A DNA stretch of 64,000 nt, taken from positions 2,232,001 to 2,296,000 of the forward strand of contig NZ_CP144125.1 in the NCBI RefSeq assembly GCF_036429475.1, given 5' to 3'. The stretch is from Halalkalicoccus sp. CGA53 (GTDB lineage: Archaea > Halobacteriota > Halobacteria > Halobacteriales > Halalkalicoccaceae). This document shows positions 7,984 to 16,031 of this stretch, piece after piece. Under the pieces are notes generated by a model. It saw only the letters and a list, made by a program, of their open reading frames with translations, was not told where the DNA came from and did not search any database. Within the stretch, counting starts at the first letter, position 1, and each line of letters begins with the position of its first letter. Position numbers and translations under genes: made by a program.

Positions 7984-8937
7984 CTACCGAGCCCCGGCCG
8001 TCCCCCGTGCGTAGCGCCGGTCGGTCCCGGCGAGCGTCAACAGCGCGAGATACCTCACGTAGACGGTGGCCGGCACGTGGACGAGACCGACGAGCGCGAG
8101 CGTCGCGAGGAGATACGGGGGGACGAGCAACGCACCCGTCACGCCCGAGACGATCCCTTCCGAGAGCCCGCCGGCGACGAGCAGGCTCCCCACGCCCAGC
8201 CCGAACGTTCCGATGGGGAGTGCGACGGCGAGGGCGACGAGCGCGCCGAGGACCGCCCCGAAGACGAACACGACCGCGAGCGCGCTCAGGTCGACGACGA
8301 GGTAGACGGCGTACCGGTCGGGACGTGCGTCGACCCTGCGGAGAAGATGTCGCCAGCCCTCGCGGAGCGAACAGCCCTCGACGAGCATGATCGGGGCGAC
8401 CAGACGCGAGGTCAGCCGCGAGACGGTGAGGCAGACGAGCGCGACGGCAACGAACGAGAGCGAGCCGACCGTCGCGTGTCGGCCGTCGACGGGTTCGACA
8501 CCGACGAACGCCGCGAGCGCCCCGACGAGCGCCACGATCACCAGTCCGTAGAGGACGAGGCGGAAGACGAAGAGGTCGAGACCGGGCCGGAGGTGGCCGG
8601 GGAGTGGCCCCAGGAGGCGCACGGGCCGGCCACGGAGCGTATCGAGGAGGACGAACTCGAAGACCGCACCCGCGAGCAGGAAGGCGAAGAGGACGAGCGT
8701 GCCGAGGGCGAGGCCGACGACCGCGATCGAGAGGAGTCCCGGATCGGTGGGATCGACCGCGAGCGGGTTCGTGACGAGGGGTCCCCGGTTGAAGTCCGCG
8801 ACGAGTGTCGTCGTCGGACCGCCGACGAAGACGGCGAGCACCGACAGCCGTGCCCAGTCGGGAATCGATCGGCCGGCGAGCAGCGCTCGCGTCGCCCCGA
8901 CGGCCTCGCGGGCGGCGACGAGCGCGTGCCAGGACAT
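7984..8937 (-). CDS. haloarchaeal polytopic membrane protein, unknown function
   Basis: A 317-residue protein with about six long hydrophobic segments and Arg-rich cytoplasmic loops (for example LREGWRHLLRRVDARPDRY). The pattern fits the haloarchaeal DUF4013/DUF7544-like membrane proteins of unknown role. No enzyme motif is seen. It lies just downstream of the zinc-type ABC permease on the same strand, 38 bases away, so cotranscription with the transporter is possible, but nothing in the sequence links it to metals. Confidence 0.7.
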   Translation of the reverse strand: MSWHALVAAREAVGATRALLAGRSIPDWARLSVLAVFVGGPTTTLVADFNRGPLVTNPLAVDPTDPGLLSIAVVGLALGTLVLFAFLLAGAVFEFVLLDTLRGRPVRLLGPLPGHLRPGLDLFVFRLVLYGLVIVALVGALAAFVGVEPVDGRHATVGSLSFVAVALVCLTVSRLTSRLVAPIMLVEGCSLREGWRHLLRRVDARPDRYAVYLVVDLSALAVVFVFGAVLGALVALAVALPIGTFGLGVGSLLVAGGLSEGIVSGVTGALLVPPYLLATLALVGLVHVPATVYVRYLALLTLAGTDRRYARGTAGAR

Positions 8938-8975
8938 GACCGGGGTAGCGACCGGGTACGCTTATACTCCCTGTA

Positions 8976-10055
8976 TCAGTGGACCGAGATCGCGTTCACC
9001 GACCGATCGGAGAGCACGATCGAGAGCAGGTAGATCGCGATGGCGACGACGACGATCGACCCGCCCGCGGGCAGGCCCTGTCGGACAGAGAACGCGAAGC
9101 CCAGGAGGATCGAGAGCTGCCCGAACAGGATCGAGAGGACGAGCGTCTCCCGGAAGCTCGTGGCGACCTGCGAGGCGGCGGCGACCGGGACGACGAGCAT
9201 GGCGGCGACCAGGATCACCCCGAGGATCTGCATCGCGCCGACGACGACCACCGCGGTCATCACGATCAACAGCGCGTTGTACCAACGAACGTGGAGGCCA
9301 GCGACGCTGGCGGCCTGTTCGTCGAAGGTGACGAACAGGAGCTGTTTGTAGTTGTAGACGACGACCGCGACGACGACCACGCTGAGCAGCGCCATCAGCC
9401 GCGCGCCGTCGGCCGTGACGACCGTGATCTGCCCGAAGAGGTAGGCCTCGATGTCGATCGTCACCGACATGAAATCGCGACCCCAGCTGATCAGGAGCGT
9501 CCCGACGGCGAAGCTCCCACTCAGCATGATCGCGATCGGTACGTCGCCGTAGCTGTTGGTGTGCTCGATGAGCCACTGGAGACCGAGCGCGCCGAGGACG
9601 CTCACGACGAGCGCGACGAGCAGCAGCGAACCGCTCAGCCCGAAGAAGCCGGTGACCAGCAGGCCGACCGCGACGCCGGCGAACGCGGTGTGTGCGAGCG
9701 TCTCGCCGATCAGCGCCATCTCGCGGTGGACGACGAACGTGCCGACCATCGGCGCGACGATCCCGATCAGGACCCCCGTCGCGAGCGACTGCCACATGAA
9801 GGGGTGTCTGAACACCCGCGTCCCGAGGTAGAGGTCGATCCACTGACCGGCGATCATGAACTGCCCGTATGCCTGGGCACCGACGGGGCTCTCGCGCAGC
9901 CAGTAGAGCGCGACGAACGAGAGCATCACGGCCGCGAGCAACGCGGTACAGAGGAGACCGACGAACTCGACGGCCTCGCGCCGCGAGCGCGGTCTGAGCG
10001 GGTCCGTCGGCCGGGTGAACGAGCCGTCTGTGCCCTCGGACTCCCCGAGACTCAT
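8976..10055 (-). CDS. znuB: zinc/manganese-type ABC transporter permease
   Basis: A 359-residue inner-membrane permease of the ABC-3 family, with about eight or nine membrane segments. It carries the typical VGTFVVHREMALIGETLAHT loop near residue 125 (the EAA-like contact with the ATPase) and an AFAGVAVGLL segment after it. It would form the channel for the metal delivered by the binding protein encoded two genes upstream. The start overlaps the stop of the ATPase gene by 4 bases (ATGA), so the two are translationally coupled. The metal (Zn or Mn) is inferred from the neighbouring His-rich proteins. Confidence 0.9.
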   Translation of the reverse strand: MSLGESEGTDGSFTRPTDPLRPRSRREAVEFVGLLCTALLAAVMLSFVALYWLRESPVGAQAYGQFMIAGQWIDLYLGTRVFRHPFMWQSLATGVLIGIVAPMVGTFVVHREMALIGETLAHTAFAGVAVGLLVTGFFGLSGSLLLVALVVSVLGALGLQWLIEHTNSYGDVPIAIMLSGSFAVGTLLISWGRDFMSVTIDIEAYLFGQITVVTADGARLMALLSVVVVAVVVYNYKQLLFVTFDEQAASVAGLHVRWYNALLIVMTAVVVVGAMQILGVILVAAMLVVPVAAASQVATSFRETLVLSILFGQLSILLGFAFSVRQGLPAGGSIVVVAIAIYLLSIVLSDRSVNAISVH

Positions 10056-10855
10056 GGGTGGTCGTGGGTGACGATCCTCGCGGTCTCGCCGTAGGCACGG
10101 GTGAGCGCGTCGCTCTCGACGAACTCATCGGTGCTCCCGTGGTGGTACAGCTCGGTGTTGAGACAGGCGACGTGGTCCGCGTGGTCGGTGACGACCCCGA
10201 TGTCGTGTTCGATGAGGACGATCGTGATGCCGGTCCCGTTCAGCGAGTCGAGCAGGTCGTAGAACGCGTCCCTGGACTCCGCGTCGACGCCGACCGCTGG
10301 CTCGTCGAGCGCGAGCAGGTCGGCCTCGCTCGCGAGCGCCCGCGCGATGTACGCCCGCTGGCGCTGGCCGCCCGAGAGCTGGCCGATCCGTCGCTCCGCG
10401 AAGCCGGAGATCCCCACGCGGTCGATCGCCCGCTCGACCGCCTCGTAGTCCGTCTCGCCCAGCCGTCCGTGACCGACGTGGGCGAACCGGCCCATCGTCA
10501 CGCACTCACGGACCGTCACCGGCATCGTCTTTCCCCTGCTGGTCGCCTGCTGGGATACGTAGCCGATCCGGCCCCGGTCGTCGAACCGTCCGACCGGCTC
10601 GCCGAACAGCTCGACGCTCCCCGTGTCGGGCTCGAGGAGCCCGAGCATCAGGTGCATCAGCGTCGTCTTCCCGGAGCCGTTCGGCCCGACTAGGCCGAAG
10701 AAATCGCCCCGCTCGATTCCGAACGTGACGTCCGTCAGCGCGACGGTCTCGCCGTAGGCGAAGCCGACGCTCTCGAACGAGACGGCGAGCTCTCGCTCAC
10801 GGTGGTCGACCCCCTCGTCGGATCCCGTCGGTTCGCTCCGGCTCTCTGTTCTCAC
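10052..10855 (-). CDS. znuC: zinc/manganese-type ABC transporter ATP-binding protein
   Basis: A 267-residue ATPase with Walker A GPNGSGKTTL, the ABC signature LSGGQRQR, Walker B DLLALDEP and a switch His in IEHD. It energises the ZnuB-like channel on the cytoplasmic face. No ATG lies near the N-terminus; the frame starts with GTG at 10855, three bases after the stop of the binding-protein gene, so translation is probably coupled. The first 25 residues are an acidic extension common in haloarchaeal ATPases. Confidence 0.92.
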   Translation of the reverse strand: MRTESRSEPTGSDEGVDHRERELAVSFESVGFAYGETVALTDVTFGIERGDFFGLVGPNGSGKTTLMHLMLGLLEPDTGSVELFGEPVGRFDDRGRIGYVSQQATSRGKTMPVTVRECVTMGRFAHVGHGRLGETDYEAVERAIDRVGISGFAERRIGQLSGGQRQRAYIARALASEADLLALDEPAVGVDAESRDAFYDLLDSLNGTGITIVLIEHDIGVVTDHADHVACLNTELYHHGSTDEFVESDALTRAYGETARIVTHDHP

Positions 10856-10858
10856 GGT

Positions 10859-12259
10859 TCACTCCGCACCGAGTGCCTGTCGGAGCGACGGGATATTGAT
10901 CTCTTCCATCTGCTCGACCCAGCCCCAGCCCGCCTCGTTCCACTCGGGCGTCGTCCCCTCGACGGCGGTGAGGGGGGCTGCCTCGCTCGCGTCGCTGTTC
11001 TCTATGATCAGCTCGACCATGCTCGGCAGCTCCTCGTCCGGGTCCGGGCTCTCGAACGGGTCGTAGAGGACCGTATCGATCCCGTGTTCCTCCACCACCT
11101 CGATCATCCCCGCGACGTCGTCGAGCGACTCCGCGTCGTCCGGCGCGATCCCGACCGGCGAGTACAGCTCGAACCCGTAGCGCGCTTCGAGGTACCGGAA
11201 CGAGTCGTGGCTCGCGACGACCCCGATCTCGCGTTCCGCGTCCTCGACGAGCGCCGCGAACGCCTCGTCTACCCCCTCGAGGCGCTCGGTGTACGCCGCC
11301 GCGTTCTCCTCGAACGACGCCGCGTTCTCGGGGTCGACCTCCCCCAGACGATCCGCGATCGTCCCGACGATCTCCGTCGCGATCACCGGGTCGACCCAGA
11401 CGTGCGGGTCGGAGAACTCCGGGCTCTCCCCACCGGCCTCCTCGACGACCTCGACCGGGAGGCCGTCGTTCGTCGTGTCGAACAGCACCTCTCCGTCGGA
11501 GACGAGTTCGAAGACCACCTGCGTGCGGCCCTCCTCGACGCCGGTGACCCGCACGATCTCCCCGTCGGAGTCGACCTCGACGACCTCCTGGGCACCCTCC
11601 CTGACCCTCCCCCGTATCTGGAACGGCTCGTCATCGCCGAGCGGGAGCACCCGGTCTTCGGTGTCGACGACCACCCCGCCGACGCTCGCCGTGCCCTCGA
11701 GCGGGACGTCGGGGAACCCGCCGTGCCAGTGGCCGTCGTGCCAGTAGGCGACGACGTCGCCGGTTCCCGGATCGACGACGTCGAACTCGGCGATCTCTAC
11801 CTCCTCGCCGTCGAACACGTCGGCGTCGTCCGGTTCCGGGAGCTCCCCGCCCCCGTCGCCGCCGGGTAGCAGATACTCGCCGAGCCCCTCCATCCCGTCG
11901 ATCAGCGCGACCTCCGGGTAGTCCGATTCGAGCGTCGTGGCGAGGTCCTGCGCCCAGGCGAACTCCGGGCTGTCGAGGTAGACGAACGCGTCGGTCTCGG
12001 CGACGTCCACGGCGAGTTCGCCGTCGGGTTCCCAGCCGTGGCCCATCTCGCCCACGTCGACCGGGTTCTCGAACGAGAAGGCGTCCCCGCCGACCTCGTT
12101 CGCCCAGTCGTAGAGGCTGAAGAACGCCGCGTAGCCCGAGTGATTCCCGTCGCCGCCTCCGTCGTCTGCGTCCCCTTGCGGCTCGCTCAGACAGCCGGCC
12201 AGGGTCCCGAGCGCGAGGAGGCCAACCCCGCCGAGCACGCCCCGTCGCGTGTGGTTCAT
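10859..12259 (-). CDS. znuA: ZnuA-like metal-binding lipoprotein with an inserted HWH domain
   Basis: A 466-residue exported binding protein of cluster A-I. The N-terminus TRRGVLGGVGLLALGTLAGC is a Tat signal with lipobox Cys23. Family metal-site regions are seen at GEMGHGWEP (His73), DPHVWVDPV (His286), VASHDSFRY and DPFES. Between the first two, where ordinary ZnuA proteins carry a short His-rich loop, lies an extra domain at about 155-272 with HDGHWHGGFPDVPLEG. This domain is similar along its length to the neighbouring His-rich lipoprotein. The start is taken as 12259, because the upstream ATG at 12286 lies inside the promoter. It is first in the znuA-znuC-znuB unit. Confidence 0.9.
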   Translation of the reverse strand: MNHTRRGVLGGVGLLALGTLAGCLSEPQGDADDGGGDGNHSGYAAFFSLYDWANEVGGDAFSFENPVDVGEMGHGWEPDGELAVDVAETDAFVYLDSPEFAWAQDLATTLESDYPEVALIDGMEGLGEYLLPGGDGGGELPEPDDADVFDGEEVEIAEFDVVDPGTGDVVAYWHDGHWHGGFPDVPLEGTASVGGVVVDTEDRVLPLGDDEPFQIRGRVREGAQEVVEVDSDGEIVRVTGVEEGRTQVVFELVSDGEVLFDTTNDGLPVEVVEEAGGESPEFSDPHVWVDPVIATEIVGTIADRLGEVDPENAASFEENAAAYTERLEGVDEAFAALVEDAEREIGVVASHDSFRYLEARYGFELYSPVGIAPDDAESLDDVAGMIEVVEEHGIDTVLYDPFESPDPDEELPSMVELIIENSDASEAAPLTAVEGTTPEWNEAGWGWVEQMEEINIPSLRQALGAE

Positions 12260-12284
12260 ACGTCCGAGATTCGTCCGGACCGAC

Positions 12285-12300
12285 AAAAGCGTTATTATTC
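12285..12300 (-). promoter_or_regulatory. shared TATA/operator motif before znuA-like gene
   Basis: The minus strand reads GAATAATAACGCTTTT, 26 bases before the ATG. A near-identical ATAATAACACTTTT lies 25 bases before the His-rich lipoprotein gene at 13056. The AT part is the TATA box. The conserved ACRCTTTT that follows lies between TATA and start, a position suited to a metal-responsive repressor. Confidence 0.55.
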
Positions 12301-12372
12301 AAACGAACCAGGTTAACAACCCCTCCGGGCGAGCCCCGATCTCACCGGTACGGGTCGGAGACGACCGTCCGA

Positions 12373-13056
12373 TCAGTCGTCGTCGTGGTCGTCGTCAGTG
12401 TCGTGATCGTCCGCCTGATCGTCGTCGTGACCGTGGTCGTCGTCGTGACCGTGGTCGTCGTCGTGACCGTGGTCGTCCGCGTGATCATCGTCGTGACCGT
12501 GATCGTCGCCCTGGTCGTCGACGTCCTCCGGATTCTCGGCGACCTCGACGTCGATCGGGGGCGTGTCGTAGTCCGAGTGGTCGTCGTGCCAGAGCTGGAA
12601 GACGATCTCGGTGATCCCCTCCTCCTCGCCGAGGACGTCGACGTGGTCCCCGTGGAACTCGAAGTCGACGATCCCCTCCTGGGCGCCCTCCATGACCTCC
12701 GCCCGGAGTTCGTACCCGTCGCCGAGTTCGATCTCCTCGCCGTCTTCGTCCGCGATGTACGCGCCCAGCGAGATCTGGCCGTCGAGCGGTACCGGCGGGA
12801 GGCCGTAGTCCCAGTGGCCCCCGTGGACGAAGGCGGTCGTCTCGTCGGTCTTCCGATCGATCAGTTCGAACTCCGAGAGGCGCGCGTCCTCTAGCTCCTC
12901 GTCGTCGTGGTCGTCGTGATCGTCACCGTGATCGTCGACAGCGTCGTCGCCCTCCGTGGGGTCGTCGTCGGCCTCGCCGTCGAGACAGCCCGCGACGACC
13001 GCCGCCGCGATCGCTCCCGCGCTCCGCTTCAGCATCCGCCGTCTGGTCTGGACCAT
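12373..13056 (-). CDS. His/Asp-rich metal-binding lipoprotein (ZnuA-insert homologue)
   Basis: A 227-residue exported protein: Tat signal TRRRMLKRSAGAIAAAVVAGC with lipobox Cys24, an Asp/His linker (30-55), a compact domain at about 59-175 with VHGGHWDYGLPPVPLDG, and a C-terminal tail (about 183-227) of repeated GHDDDH-type units. The domain is homologous to the insert of the adjacent ZnuA-like protein. The His/Asp tail should bind divalent metal, most likely zinc. It probably buffers or hands metal to the ABC importer at the cell surface; that role is inferred. The tail is encoded by a tandem 18-base repeat. Confidence 0.85.
   Translation of the reverse strand: MVQTRRRMLKRSAGAIAAAVVAGCLDGEADDDPTEGDDAVDDHGDDHDDHDDEELEDARLSEFELIDRKTDETTAFVHGGHWDYGLPPVPLDGQISLGAYIADEDGEEIELGDGYELRAEVMEGAQEGIVDFEFHGDHVDVLGEEEGITEIVFQLWHDDHSDYDTPPIDVEVAENPEDVDDQGDDHGHDDDHADDHGHDDDHGHDDDHGHDDDQADDHDTDDDHDDD
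12420..12515. repeat. 18-base tandem repeat encoding His/Asp tail
   Basis: Several near-identical copies of GTGACCGTGGTCGTCGTC lie inside the His-rich lipoprotein gene, coding on the minus strand for GHDDDH units. Copy number could vary by slippage. Confidence 0.8.
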
Positions 13057-13080
13057 ACGGAGTCATACGGTGATGGCAGT

Positions 13081-13094
13081 AAAAGTGTTATTAT
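13081..13094 (-). promoter_or_regulatory. shared TATA/operator motif before His-rich lipoprotein gene
   Basis: Minus-strand ATAATAACACTTTT, 25 bases before the ATG at 13056. It matches the znuA-like promoter in sequence and spacing, which suggests one regulator for both transcripts. Confidence 0.55.
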
Positions 13095-13107
13095 CTACCC
13101 AAGCAAT

Positions 13108-13147
13108 ATTAGTAATCCGAGTCATCGAATCGTTCTGGATTACTAAT
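13108..13147. repeat. 11-bp perfect inverted repeat between His-rich lipoprotein and YbaK genes
   Basis: ATTAGTAATCC (13108-13118) and GGATTACTAAT (13137-13147) are perfect inverses separated by 18 bases. The right arm covers the YbaK-like stop codon and the left arm lies just upstream of the promoter of the next gene on the same strand. It may be a terminator hairpin for the YbaK-like gene or an operator for the lipoprotein gene. The arms are AT-rich in a GC-rich setting. Confidence 0.5.
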
Positions 13148-13613
13148 CGACGACGTCGGTCGGTCTCGCGCCGGCGAGCGAGTGGAGCTCCTCGGGGTCG
13201 ATCGGGAAGACCGCTTCCGGGGTGCCTGCAGCCGTCCAGACCACGTCGTGTTCCAGCAGCGTCTCGTCGAAGAGCACCGGGACCTCGCTGTCGTGACAGA
13301 TCGGGGGGACCCCGCCGATCGACCAGCCGAGCGTCTCGCGTATCCCGTCGGCGTCGGCCATCTCCACCGACTCCGCGCCCACCACCTCCGCGATCCGGTC
13401 CTCGTTCACGCGGTTCGCCCCGCTGGTCACGACGACCACGAGGTCGCCGTCGGCGTCCATCACGATGCTGCTGGCGATCTGGGCGACCTCGCAGCCGACT
13501 GCCTCCGCGGCGTCGGCGGCCGTCTTCGTCCCCTCGGGGAACTCCCTCACCTCGATCTTGATGTCGTGTTCATCGCGTGCACGATCGCGGAACGCCTCGG
13601 TCCGTGGGTGCAT
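13143..13613 (-). CDS. YbaK/EbsC-family aminoacyl-tRNA deacylase
   Basis: A 156-residue single-domain protein. Family features are the central VVVVTSGANRVNEDRIAEVVG (split here: VVVVTSGANR then VNEDRIAEVV) and the glycine motif GWSIGGVPPI. YbaK-like proteins hydrolyse amino acids wrongly attached to tRNA, acting in trans on Cys-tRNA-Pro or similar substrates. This one is of the short archaeal type, and the exact substrate is not determined. It stands alone, divergent from nothing and upstream of the His-rich lipoprotein gene on the same strand. Confidence 0.85.
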   Translation of the reverse strand: MHPRTEAFRDRARDEHDIKIEVREFPEGTKTAADAAEAVGCEVAQIASSIVMDADGDLVVVVTSGANRVNEDRIAEVVGAESVEMADADGIRETLGWSIGGVPPICHDSEVPVLFDETLLEHDVVWTAAGTPEAVFPIDPEELHSLAGARPTDVVD

Positions 13614-13661
13614 ACCGGCTACTGGAGGGTCGACCTACGAAAAGGTGTAGGAACCCGCCCG

Positions 13662-14855
13662 CTACCGTGAGGTGCGGACGACGGGCACGCGATCCGAGAT
13701 CCAGCCGAGCAGTCGCCGCCACCTCGGGCCCCGTCGTCCCTCGAGAGCCCGTCGAAGACGGTCGTTCTCCGCCTGCAGGCGTGCGTTATCCATCTCGAGG
13801 CGGTCCACCCGGTCCGTCAGCTCCCGTCGCCGCGTCCGCTCCGCGGCGGGGGGACCCGCCGCGGGAGCGAGTTCGCGCGGCGTGGGTGTGGTGGGTCGAG
13901 TCGGCCCGCCGGTGTCGAGGCTCCCCCGAGCGCTCTCGTCGGCTCTCGATTCCTCCTCCTCCACTCCGTCTAGTTCCGTATCCACCTCGGACCCGCTTTC
14001 CGAACGGTCGGAGACCGCGGGCAGCCGACCGCCGTTGGCGGCGTTCACGACCGCCCCGACCAGCAGTACCAGCCCACCGAAGTAGAGCCACGTGAGAAGC
14101 AGGAGTACGGCCCCGATCGCGCCGGCGGACTCCGAGTCGGCCGCGACCGAGACGTACACCTGAAAGAGCGCCTGGAGGGCGGCCCAGCCGACGGCCGCCA
14201 CGACCACCCCCGGCAGGATCTCTCGCACGGTGACGTCGACGTCCGGGAAGTAGTAGTACATCGGGGCGAAGGCGATCGAGAGTCCGACCGCGAGCAGCAG
14301 CGGGTTCACCAGGCCGAGGAGGGCGCTGTCCGGGAAGAACGCGAACGCGGTGCTCGCGACCGCCGCCGCGACGAGCGCGAGTCCGATCGCGACGAACACG
14401 ACCAGCGCGTCCCGGAGCTGCTCGACGAACGAGTTCTCGGCCGTCGAGTCGTAGATCTCGGAGAACGCGGTGTCGAGGCCACGGAAGATCTTGAGCGAGC
14501 CCCACAGCAGCGTCACCAGACCGATCGCCGAGGCACCGGTCGTCGCGACGGAGCCGGCGATCGCGTCCTCGAGGAGGTCGTTCCCACTCTCCGGAAGGAA
14601 ACCCCGTGTCGTGGCCGTGACCGTCGCGGCCAACCCGTCGTCGCCGACGACCGAAACGAGGAAGAAGACGAGCACGAGCAACGGTATCAGCGAGACGAAC
14701 GCCTGGTAGGCGATGCTCCCGGCCATGAACGTGACGTTCTCCTCCTTGATCCCGGTCACGACCGCCTTCGCGAGCGGGAGTAGCTCTCTGGGGCTGGCGC
14801 TCACGTCCGTCGCTGACGCCAGGGGTCGGGATAGCCGGACGGCCTGCGTGGGCAC
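13662..14855 (-). CDS. YihY/BrkB-family membrane protein
   Basis: A 397-residue protein. Residues about 30-265 contain the YihY/BrkB core with six membrane segments, including NVTFMAGSIAYQAFVSLIPLL split as NVTFMAGSIAYQ and AFVSLIPLL, the GLVTLLWGSLKIFRGLDTAF region, and LLLLTWLYFGGLVLLVGA. A long charged tail follows, ending in a short heptad-like stretch (LTDRVDRLEMDNARLQAEND) that suggests a coiled coil. The biochemical role of the family is unsettled; old annotation as ribonuclease BN is wrong. The start at 14855 is the first ATG giving the whole core. Confidence 0.88.
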   Translation of the reverse strand: MPTQAVRLSRPLASATDVSASPRELLPLAKAVVTGIKEENVTFMAGSIAYQAFVSLIPLLVLVFFLVSVVGDDGLAATVTATTRGFLPESGNDLLEDAIAGSVATTGASAIGLVTLLWGSLKIFRGLDTAFSEIYDSTAENSFVEQLRDALVVFVAIGLALVAAAVASTAFAFFPDSALLGLVNPLLLAVGLSIAFAPMYYYFPDVDVTVREILPGVVVAAVGWAALQALFQVYVSVAADSESAGAIGAVLLLLTWLYFGGLVLLVGAVVNAANGGRLPAVSDRSESGSEVDTELDGVEEEESRADESARGSLDTGGPTRPTTPTPRELAPAAGPPAAERTRRRELTDRVDRLEMDNARLQAENDRLRRALEGRRGPRWRRLLGWISDRVPVVRTSR

Positions 14856-14909
14856 GTCGCCGGGGAGAACGAGGAGGTTCCCCGCAGGTAGACGGGTGAT
14901 CCCGCTCGG

Positions 14910-15881
14910 TCACCGACCGGGATCTCGCTCGATCGGATCGTCGGTGCGGAGCGTCTCGACGGCCTCGCGGTCCGGGAGTGCCGTCATCGCGCCCTCGGCG
15001 GTCGTCGCGGTCGACGCGACGGCGTTCGCGAACGCGAGCGCCTCGTCCAGGTCCTCGCCGCCGACCAGCGCCGCGATCGCTCCGGCGAGGAACGCGTCGC
15101 CCGCCCCTGTCGTGTCGACCGGTTCGACCGCGTACCCCGGGTGGTGGGCCTCGCCGCTCCAGGGCGCCTCGTCGGTCGCCACCGCCAGCGCACCCTCCCC
15201 CCCGAGCGTGAGCAACGCCGTGTGGGGCCCACGCTCGCAGACCGTCCCTGCGAGCGCTTCGTGATCGCCCTCAATTCCCACCCCCTGGAGGTCCTCGGGG
15301 CTTGCCTTCACGACGTGCGCGAGCGCGAGCATCTCGCCGACGAGATCGGCGAGGTCGCCGGACCAGAGTTCGGGCCTGACGTTCGGGTCGAACGAGACCG
15401 TACAGCCCGCCTCGCGCGCCCGACGTGCGAGGTCGAGCGTCGCCTCGCGTGCCGGTTCGGTGGTGAGCGTCACGCCCCCGACGTGGACCCACGAGAGATC
15501 CCTCAACGCCCCGTTCGGGACGGCCCCCGTCGAGAGCCGGGTGTCCGCCGTCTCCTCCCGGTAGAAGCTGAACGCCCTGTTCGCCTCCTCGTCGTGCGTG
15601 ACGAACGCGAGCGTCGTCTTCGCCTCGCCGTCGCGCTCTACGAACCGCTCGGGAATCCCCTCCCGTTCGAGGGTGTCCGCCAAGAACGCGCCGAACGGGT
15701 CGCGGGCGATCCGGGTCCAGAACAGCGGGTCCTCTCCCAGCCGGGAGAGCGCGACGGCGACGTTCGCGGGTGCGCCCCCGGCACGCTTGGTGAAGCGCTC
15801 GACCGTCGTGAGCGGCCCGGGCCGATCGGGGATGAAGTCGATGAGCGTCTCGCCCGCGACCAGCACCTCGTGGTCGGCCAT
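14910..15881 (-). CDS. PfkB-family carbohydrate kinase
   Basis: A 323-residue ribokinase-fold enzyme. It starts MADHEVLVAGETLIDFIPD, has the PfkB signature 1 region GGAPANVAVALSRLG and signature 2 DTTGAGDAFLAGAI containing the catalytic Asp. It phosphorylates a sugar or sugar derivative with ATP; fructokinase or 2-keto-3-deoxygluconate kinase is plausible, and the latter would suit the downstream sugar-acid genes, though they are 24 kb away. The start at 15881 lies about 25 bases after a minus-strand TTATTTTT, whereas the longer frame runs through that promoter. Confidence 0.9.
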   Translation of the reverse strand: MADHEVLVAGETLIDFIPDRPGPLTTVERFTKRAGGAPANVAVALSRLGEDPLFWTRIARDPFGAFLADTLEREGIPERFVERDGEAKTTLAFVTHDEEANRAFSFYREETADTRLSTGAVPNGALRDLSWVHVGGVTLTTEPAREATLDLARRAREAGCTVSFDPNVRPELWSGDLADLVGEMLALAHVVKASPEDLQGVGIEGDHEALAGTVCERGPHTALLTLGGEGALAVATDEAPWSGEAHHPGYAVEPVDTTGAGDAFLAGAIAALVGGEDLDEALAFANAVASTATTAEGAMTALPDREAVETLRTDDPIERDPGR

Positions 15882-16031
15882 ACACACCGCTCTCCCGGTG
15901 GAAAAATAACGCTGCCGGAGCCCGTGTGACGGGCGCACCTTCCCCACGAACGAAAAGAAATCTTTCCGTACCGAAAACCGATGTTCGCGAAATCAATCTT
16001 TAAGGGGGTGGCGACCGTACCTCGAGACGAG

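Noticed and set aside
12259-12286. Upstream ATG (12286) as the znuA-like start
   Set aside because: It lies inside the TATA/operator motif and ahead of the predicted transcript start; the ATG at 12259 begins a normal Tat signal.
12420-12515. Short regular repeats as a CRISPR array
   Set aside because: Repeats are directly adjacent, in frame, and encode His/Asp units; there are no spacers or cas genes.
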